Source of the DNA: CAVVNC01 sp963750015
Lineage (GTDB): Bacteria; Desulfobacterota; Syntrophorhabdia; Syntrophorhabdales; WCHB1-27
Direction of reading: 5' to 3'
Assembly: GCA_963750015.1 (NCBI GenBank)
Contig: CAVVPU010000016.1
Location: 62,001 to 126,000 of the forward strand
Length of the DNA stretch: 64,000 nt
Within the stretch, counting starts at the first letter, position 1. Each line of letters opens with the position of its first letter. A program made the translations under genes and the position numbers. Shown piece by piece: positions 63,046-64,000 of the stretch. The notes beneath the pieces were generated by a model. It was not told the origin of the DNA, did no database searches, and saw only the letters and a program-made list of their open reading frames with translations.

Positions 63046-63098
63046 GCGATGATCAAAGGATTCCTTGACATACCTACTGTCCAAGGTACGACGTCTCA

Positions 63099-63287
63099 GT
63101 GACAAACAAGATAGTGCGGAAATCAAGGGCTGTTATGATCGTGGATGGCGTTGAGATTATGGAGGCCATGGAATACGACGCCGACGACAACTCTGTTGGA
63201 ACCGCCTATTACGTCCAGGAGGAAAGGTGCAGTACTCTTTACGACGCAACGAAAGTGGCGGCAAGAGTAGCTTCGGAGCCAAAATAG
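63099..63287 (+). CDS. Small protein of unknown function
   Basis: A 62-residue frame with GTG start: SRAVMIVDGVEIMEAMEYDA and GTAYYVQEERCSTLYDATKV look like a small beta-rich protein. The stop TAG abuts the ATG of the next gene, which supports a real pair. No family recognised. Confidence 0.45.
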   Translation: MTNKIVRKSRAVMIVDGVEIMEAMEYDADDNSVGTAYYVQEERCSTLYDATKVAARVASEPK

Positions 63288-63518
63288 ATGGCAGAGTCCG
63301 AGCACAAACAGCTTCCCCCCGTAGGCCCTCTTCTTTATGGCTTTCCGGCTCAGAACGAAACCATCAGACGGCTCGAACGGCAAGGTTGGGAATTCCTTCA
63401 TTGGACGGACATTCCGAAGCAAGGCTTTGCGGTCATGCGGAACGAACGGGGCGAACCCCTTTTTGTCGATGACTACGGCCTTTCGAGCCGGCAGCCGTTC
63501 AGTGGTTTTGAAACGTGA
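63288..63518 (+). CDS. Small protein of unknown function
   Basis: A 76-residue protein with LYGFPAQNETIRRLERQGWE and PKQGFAVMRNERGEPLFVDD, a plausible small alpha/beta fold. It starts directly after the stop of the gene at 63099-63287. No ribosome site is obvious, so it may rely on coupling. Family unknown. Confidence 0.45.
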   Translation: MAESEHKQLPPVGPLLYGFPAQNETIRRLERQGWEFLHWTDIPKQGFAVMRNERGEPLFVDDYGLSSRQPFSGFET

Positions 63519-63555
63519 CAGACTCAAACGTAGGTCTATGAAGGGGCGCATAGCT

Positions 63556-63681
63556 ATGTTTGATGTTATGGTCCTGGCTGTGGTTGGGGTATTGACCCTC
63601 ATCGGTTTCTGGAAGGGTCTGGTAAGACAGTTGTGGTGCGGCCCGTCCACCCGTCTGAGAAACAGCGCAACCAGGGTCTGA
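63556..63681 (+). pseudogene. CvpA-like membrane protein, truncated
   Basis: The first 26 residues, MFDVMVLAVVGVLTLIGFWK then GLVRQL, match the start of CvpA-family membrane proteins: a first helix followed by G-x-x-K/R-G. The frame then loses membrane character and stops at 63681. It is probably a truncated or frameshifted remnant. An ATG at 63538 in the same frame is an alternative start. Confidence 0.45.
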
Positions 63682-63981
63682 TGCTGGACCGTCATCACTT
63701 TGGCTCTTTGGCCAAGATTGGTGAGACTTCCGCAAGGGCCGACGTCATCCCCGAGCGGATCCGTCGCCAGATCATGCCCGATCGCTTCGTCGCCTCATGA
63801 AGGGCGAGCAGATGGCCACGGACGTCGAGGTTCTCGCCTACATTATGCCCGCCTCCCTGGGCACACCCCTTCGATCATGACTGGACGGAGAGATCTACCT
63901 GTACCTCGCGACGCAGGTCCGCGAGAAGGCAGGCAGGGCAACAAACTCAAGACTTATGCAAAGGGCTCCAAGCGTAAGTAA
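63640..63981 (+). pseudogene. Decayed coding remnant of unknown origin
   Basis: Short protein-like pieces lie in three frames: EKQRNQGLMLDRHHFGSLAK and ADVIPERIRRQIMPDRF (to 63798), MATDVEVLAYIMPASLG (from about 63813), EIYLYLATQVREKAG, and GNKLKTYAKGSKRK ending at 63981. The order suggests one gene with several indels. I cannot name it. Confidence 0.35.
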
Positions 63982-63991
63982 TCACCCTTAC

Positions 63992-64000
63992 AAGTAATAT
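63992..64000 (+). promoter_or_regulatory. AAGTAATAT promoter-like motif cut by the window end
   Basis: The window ends in CAAGTAATAT, the same ten bases that open leader repeat copies B and C. A further unit, and possibly a fourth leader repeat, probably starts just beyond. Confidence 0.5.

Noticed and set aside
62854..63287. Toxin-antitoxin pair formed by the RHH protein and the next small gene
   Set aside because: The 62-residue product resembles no toxin and is separated by 53 bases; nothing else supports a pair.

Overview
The window (about 58-60% G+C by eye) looks like an integrative conjugative element or large conjugative plasmid from a Gram-negative bacterium. An F-type type IV secretion operon, outer-membrane TraN-like proteins, an HME-RND metal exporter and a PilZ protein all point that way. 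Codon use and gene style suggest a Desulfobacterota/Syntrophorhabdia-like host, but this is only an impression; no rRNA or core housekeeping locus is present to place it.

Layout. 1-2.2 kb: 5' part of a CzcA/CusA-type RND pump, its membrane fusion protein and a small membrane protein. 2.8-5.1 kb: a broken PilZ gene, a tyrosine recombinase, and a group II intron RNA without a reverse transcriptase gene. 5.3-19.5 kb (minus strand): one long transfer operon read as NusA-like protein, unknown protein, OmpA-like, DsbC, pilin TraA, TraL, TraE, TraK, TraB, TraV, TraC, two TraN-like proteins, TraW and a membrane protein. TraU, TraF, TraG, TraH and a relaxase are not seen. 19.6-21.0 kb: a TraD/VirD4-like coupling ATPase, read divergently. 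21.4-31.5 kb: a defence-like island with an OLD nuclease plus UvrD-like helicase pair of Gabija type, a DUF5677-like protein, a very large RecD-like helicase with a nuclease-like C-terminus, a class III cyclase-like protein and a GIY-YIG-like fragment. 31.6-33.5 kb: an IS1182-type insertion sequence. 33.6-38.5 kb: an ABC exporter pair, a repair cluster (DUF6504, DNA polymerase IV, DUF2161 nuclease-like, ExoX-C-like) and a degenerate tRNA. 38.5-46.7 kb: the control and maintenance region, with two tandem ParB-like proteins, a 12-copy tandem repeat array, an RHH protein, a sigma region-2-like protein, an HTH protein and a PAS-LuxR regulator. 47.0-52.2 kb: an RDF-like protein and SbcC/SbcD-like proteins. 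52.5-60.1 kb (plus strand): a membrane protein, a lytic transglycosylase, an SNF2-like helicase, a third ParB-like protein and a DnaN sliding clamp. 60.3-64 kb: a PH-domain protein, a HerA/VirB4-like ATPase, an RHH protein and small or decayed genes.

How it may work together. A nine-base motif, AAGTA(A/G)TAT, stands in the intergenic space at the head of most of the element's transcription units on both strands, always pointing into the operon. Its last six bases resemble a -10 hexamer and no -35 is evident. The element also encodes a sigma region-2-like protein, a NusA-like protein and several HTH/RHH regulators. The working hypothesis is an element-specific transcription programme. Three units also share a conserved leader of about 50 bases downstream of the motif.

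Caution. At least 17 genes are interrupted by single-base frameshifts, mostly one extra base, often in genes whose two halves both look normal. This fits uncorrected long-read sequence better than biological decay. Such genes are given here with full spans across both frames.
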